Below are positions 60,653 to 64,000 of a stretch of 64,000 nucleotides of DNA, one piece after another. The stretch is taken from the NCBI RefSeq assembly GCF_000255115.2, contig NC_018068.1, positions 4,497,977 through 4,561,976 of the forward strand, written 5' to 3'. The stretch comes from Desulfosporosinus acidiphilus SJ4. Its GTDB lineage: Bacteria; Bacillota; Desulfitobacteriia; Desulfitobacteriales; Desulfitobacteriaceae. A program made the position numbers and the translations under genes. Under the pieces are notes generated by a model. It ran no database searches and was not told the DNA's origin. It saw only the letters and a program-made list of their open reading frames with translations. Numbering within the stretch: position 1 is the stretch's first letter; every line of letters starts with the position of its first letter.

Positions 60653-62488
60653 TTACTTAACTGCAACTTTTCGAGACTTCAAATTTTTCTGTTCTAACAT
60701 ATAATTAATACTGATCCCCAAACCTAAAAGAATCCAAAATACCGGCGCTACTGAAACGACACTATCGTTAAAGAAGGCTGCCCCAAGATAACCGCATACT
60801 GCAACAAAAACTCCCACTCCAGCTCTCGATGCGAAATCCTCATAATCGTTTCTAAAGTAAAGCTTTGCGCTTCTAATAATATAAAAAATAAATATGGAGA
60901 GAAGTGCTAGAAGAGAAATGATTCCAGTATTAATACCAACCTGCAGATAGAAGTCGTGAGGTTTATCTACAAGTTGCCACATATCTCCAAAATAAGCATA
61001 GAATTTACCGACGAAATCATTTTGAGGAAAATAAGCGGCAAAAGTATCCGGCCCATGACCGATAAATATGGTGTCTTTCAGTAAAGGAATCGATCTGGAC
61101 CAAATATATCCCCGTGAAGATCCTAACAGTTCTTTACCTTGAAACCCCCATCTTGCAACAGGCTGAATGTTTACAACCCGTCCTCTGCTATCAAGTAGGG
61201 AAATCTTACTATTTCCAAGACTAAAATTCAGTTTAAGAATGCCTTTTACTATTTGAAGTTCAGACATATTATTATATTTGCCAGCTGTAATCTGATAATC
61301 TTTGTACAGATTATCCTGCAGCTGAATTTTTCCTGTACTTTTATCCGCTTGGAAAGGGATCGGGTGATTATCTTTGTCCTGAAAGGTAATATTACTTCCA
61401 TTAAGTTCGAATTTAAGCGTCTCAGTTGAGGTCACTAATGTTGCCTGGTTCCCTTTAATATCTAGGCCTTGCAGGAGTGACTTCGATTGACCACCGTCAT
61501 TTCCGGAACCTCCCGAAATATTGACAACATCAGAAATTAAATTGTGCATACGTGAACTTAAATCCTTCGAAATTGAATTTAAACCAACCAAAATTAGACA
61601 TAAGATAACAATACCACCTATGAAATACTTCCAGTTTTTGATTATGTAGCGATTCATCATAATCATTAAAATTACAAGTGCTAAAACGCCACCCAAGATA
61701 CCCGCCCGGGAAGTACATCCTAGCCAGTTTACAGCCATTAGAAGTGAAAAAGCAGCTATGAGGACTTTCATCCAACCTCTTTTGGTTAACAAAAACATGG
61801 TAAACGATAATGGAAAAAGCATAGCCATATAGCTTCCAACATAGTCAAGATGGTAAAGCGTAGCATAAATCATACCCTTGGAAAATTGAAACTGCAATTT
61901 ATCCGCAATTTGTTTATACGCCGCTGGCAAGATAAGGTTTTTGCCAAAAGCTGATTTGAAGAAATCATATCCCAGGTATTGAAAAACGCCAATGATGCCG
62001 ATAATCAGAGCTCCGGTAAACAGGGCTCCGATTAGTACTTTTAGATTCTCCTCATTATTTACAAGGTTAATTGTTACGAACAAAATAACCATATAGGCCA
62101 AGAGTATGTACATACCTTCATAACGATCGGGAAAACCCGTTAGGGAGATATCCGTATACTGAGAAAACTCCGTAGAAAGAATTACAAAGAAGGCATAGAT
62201 AGCCATTGGAATATAATAGACACTGATCTTTATCTTGTCTAAACCATAGGACATTGAGAATAATGCCAGACTAAGGATTGAAATGATACAGCATATAATA
62301 ATAGATACCATTTTGTAGTAAGAAAAGAAATCCAAATTTTCCTTTTGTCCAGTCCAAAATTCAAAGGACGCACCGGATAAAGGAACAACTTTAAGATAAA
62401 CAATTAGAGGTACAACTGATAATAAGAATATTAACGGCACCAATAAATACCAGTTGTAATCTGGTACACGGCCTTCCCTCTTTTCCAT
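60653..62488 (-). CDS. O-antigen ligase/polymerase family membrane protein
   Basis: A 611-residue polytopic membrane protein with about 12 helices. A ~140-residue hydrophilic extracytoplasmic insert (about 315-455) is followed by the Wzy_C/WaaL motif region LGSSRGYIWSRSIPLLKDT, FIGHGPDTF and VDKPHDFYLQVGINTG. These enzymes polymerise or ligate undecaprenyl-linked glycans outside the membrane. In a monoderm, it likely builds a wall-associated polysaccharide or glycosylates surface proteins. The ATG has AAAGGAG 8 nt upstream. Neighbours are a GDP-mannose synthesis enzyme and APS kinase. Confidence 0.9.
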   Translation of the reverse strand: MEKREGRVPDYNWYLLVPLIFLLSVVPLIVYLKVVPLSGASFEFWTGQKENLDFFSYYKMVSIIICCIISILSLALFSMSYGLDKIKISVYYIPMAIYAFFVILSTEFSQYTDISLTGFPDRYEGMYILLAYMVILFVTINLVNNEENLKVLIGALFTGALIIGIIGVFQYLGYDFFKSAFGKNLILPAAYKQIADKLQFQFSKGMIYATLYHLDYVGSYMAMLFPLSFTMFLLTKRGWMKVLIAAFSLLMAVNWLGCTSRAGILGGVLALVILMIMMNRYIIKNWKYFIGGIVILCLILVGLNSISKDLSSRMHNLISDVVNISGGSGNDGGQSKSLLQGLDIKGNQATLVTSTETLKFELNGSNITFQDKDNHPIPFQADKSTGKIQLQDNLYKDYQITAGKYNNMSELQIVKGILKLNFSLGNSKISLLDSRGRVVNIQPVARWGFQGKELLGSSRGYIWSRSIPLLKDTIFIGHGPDTFAAYFPQNDFVGKFYAYFGDMWQLVDKPHDFYLQVGINTGIISLLALLSIFIFYIIRSAKLYFRNDYEDFASRAGVGVFVAVCGYLGAAFFNDSVVSVAPVFWILLGLGISINYMLEQKNLKSRKVAVK

Positions 62489-62546
62489 AAACGTTTCTCC
62501 TTTTTAATTCTCGCACTTTATAGAAATCATTTTTGTTATTATAACA

Positions 62547-63920
62547 TTACTCAGCCCATTTACAATGTTCTTCAACGTCTTCCCAGGTCATAAAAACTCG
62601 GACAATATCTTCTTCTACAAGATTACTTCCCATTTGGACCTCAATAAACTCTAACTCAGTGATGGCGCGAAGTCCATGCTTAGAGCCAACTGGGATATTT
62701 AAAACGTCCCCAGGCTTAACTCTATAAACTACTCCCTCAAAAGCATAAAGTCCTTCACCACTTATTATTGTCCAGACTTCACTTCGCTGGTTATGATATT
62801 GGTAACTAAAGTTTTTCCCTGCCATTAAGCTAAGTCTCTTGGTTAAAACTTCGTTGCCATTCTCAAATACCACCCGATCCAACACACGATACCATCCCCA
62901 ACGTCGTTCTTCATACATCGGACGCAGGTCAAATTTACCCACTATCTCTTTAATGGACGGACTAGACTCTTTGTCCGTGACTAAAATTCCATCTGGGCTC
63001 ACTGCCACTACGGCATCTGAAATACCAAGGACAACGACCGGAATGTCTAGCTCATTGATAACATGGGTATTGTGCGCATCTTCACTCAAAATTGCGTTGC
63101 CCAACAATCCATTTGGCATCTCTTCGGTTAAGGTATTCCATGTTCCTAAGTCCTTCCAATCTCCGTCGTATCTTAGAACAACAATATGTTTAGCTTTTTC
63201 CACTACTTCGTAGTCGAAACTAATTTTAGGCAGTTCACTATAGCGATGCAGCAACTCTTCATACTTTGTTGGAAAACCTTTTTGAGTAAGATGGGAAATT
63301 ATGTAGTCGAGTTTGAAAGCAAATACTCCGCAATTCCAGAGAGCCTGTTGCGCCATAAGCCTCTCGGCATCTGTTTTATTAGGCTTTTCTCTAAAATAAC
63401 TTACTCGAGAATAAAACTTTGTTTCCTGATCTGTTTCAGGAACGATATAACCATATTTCTCCGATGGAAACGATGGTGATACTCCAATGAGAGCCAAATC
63501 AGCGTTTGATTCTGTTAGTACCTGTTCCAATTCTTTAAGTTTATTGAAAAAATCTGCTTCTACGTGAGGATCAACTGGTAAGACAACTATTGTCTCATCC
63601 AATCCCGTCTTTTCCTCTGAGTAAAGATACGAAGCAGCTAACGCAATTGCGGAAAACGTGTCTCTGCGCTCTGGTTCCACAATCGTTGTTACGTTTTGGC
63701 CTAATTGACGTTGAATCATATCCACTTGGGCTTTACTGGTGGCAACCAAAGAAGAATGAGCAATACCCACCGATTCCATCTGTTCCCAAACTCTTTGAAC
63801 CATAGAAACGGGTTCTCCCTGCTCATTTTTTAATACTTTCAAAAATTGTTTAGATCTTGCATCATTTGATAAAGGCCAGAGTCGTTTGCCGGAACCACCC
63901 GAAAGTAAAATTAGCTTCAT
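62547..63920 (-). CDS. Mannose-1-phosphate guanylyltransferase (type II, with cupin domain)
   Basis: A 457-residue bifunctional-type enzyme. The N-terminal nucleotidyltransferase (about 1-280) has the signature LLSGGSGKRLWPLSNDARSK, VVLPVDPHVEAD and ALWNCGVFAFKLDYI. A C-terminal cupin (about 340-450) has YQYHNQRSEVWTIISGEG and PVGSKHGLRAITELEFIEVQ, as in type II phosphomannose isomerase/GMP fusions (ManC/AlgA). It makes GDP-mannose, possibly also converting fructose-6-P to mannose-6-P. It lies 58 bp upstream of the O-antigen-ligase-like gene, likely the same operon. Confidence 0.93.
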   Translation of the reverse strand: MKLILLSGGSGKRLWPLSNDARSKQFLKVLKNEQGEPVSMVQRVWEQMESVGIAHSSLVATSKAQVDMIQRQLGQNVTTIVEPERRDTFSAIALAASYLYSEEKTGLDETIVVLPVDPHVEADFFNKLKELEQVLTESNADLALIGVSPSFPSEKYGYIVPETDQETKFYSRVSYFREKPNKTDAERLMAQQALWNCGVFAFKLDYIISHLTQKGFPTKYEELLHRYSELPKISFDYEVVEKAKHIVVLRYDGDWKDLGTWNTLTEEMPNGLLGNAILSEDAHNTHVINELDIPVVVLGISDAVVAVSPDGILVTDKESSPSIKEIVGKFDLRPMYEERRWGWYRVLDRVVFENGNEVLTKRLSLMAGKNFSYQYHNQRSEVWTIISGEGLYAFEGVVYRVKPGDVLNIPVGSKHGLRAITELEFIEVQMGSNLVEEDIVRVFMTWEDVEEHCKWAE

Positions 63921-64000
63921 TGTCTTTTAAACACTCCTTAAATTCTTATAAATCATGTAATTATAACGAACAAGTTCAATTGGATACTGGGTTAGACAAA

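Overview
The window reads as a chromosomal segment of a low- to mid-GC, anaerobic, endospore-forming Clostridia member, most like Desulfosporosinus or Desulfitobacterium (Peptococcaceae). This is inferred from gene content: GerM-like and SleB-like sporulation/germination proteins, clostridial cell-wall-binding (CWB2) surface proteins, B12-dependent glutamate mutase, a 2-hydroxyacyl-CoA dehydratase-type protein with its activase, frequent TTG/GTG starts and strong AGGAGG-type ribosome sites. Genus assignment is an inference, not something the sequence proves.

Layout. 1-9.7 kb: a partial secreted transglutaminase/Big2 protein behind a class I cyclic-di-GMP riboswitch, an IS1182-type remnant, tRNA-Leu, small envelope proteins, a TVP38-type membrane protein, two tandem YhgE/Pip giant membrane proteins, and a tRNA-His/Arg/Pro cluster. 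9.8-16.5 kb: rdgB-rph, a P-loop protein with an alanyl-tRNA-synthetase-SAD-like tail, an acetyltransferase-like membrane protein, an O-methyltransferase, and a two-gene unit of HD-GYP protein plus globin-coupled chemotaxis sensor. 16.8-26.2 kb is insertion-rich: an IS110-family element (IS1111-like, long non-coding end) set inside a dispersed hairpin repeat, a two-subunit Fe-S hydratase (fumarase/mesaconase type), a 1080-residue FN3/CWB2 surface protein, and a complete IS1634-family element.

26.2-35.5 kb is the metabolic core: GntR regulator, murI, glmS-glmL-glmE and methylaspartate ammonia-lyase, followed after a terminator by a dehydratase D-component-like protein and its ATP-dependent activase. 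Together these predict glutamate to 3-methylaspartate to mesaconate; the Fe-S hydratase at 19-20.5 kb could supply the next step to citramalate. 35.8-45 kb: another CWB2 protein, a MacAB-like exporter (adaptor, ATPase, permease) with a histidine kinase/response regulator, a MarR regulator and a GerMN lipoprotein.

45-58 kb: ZIP metal transporter, SGNH hydrolase, a YlbF-led cluster of unknown small proteins, a proline/glycine-rich protein, a Tat-type metallophosphoesterase, a ~500-bp block of tandem structured repeats, a SleB-type hydrolase, a DUF2508 protein, two tandem TolC-like proteins, YtxH and DUF948 proteins and an S41 protease. 58-64 kb: DEAD-box helicase, adenylylsulfate kinase preceded by a 33-codon ORF whose ribosome site lies in a terminator-like hairpin, an O-antigen-ligase-type polymerase and a mannose-1-phosphate guanylyltransferase, which look like the edge of a surface polysaccharide locus. 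Nearly all genes are on the minus strand. No CRISPR array, rRNA or phage was seen.
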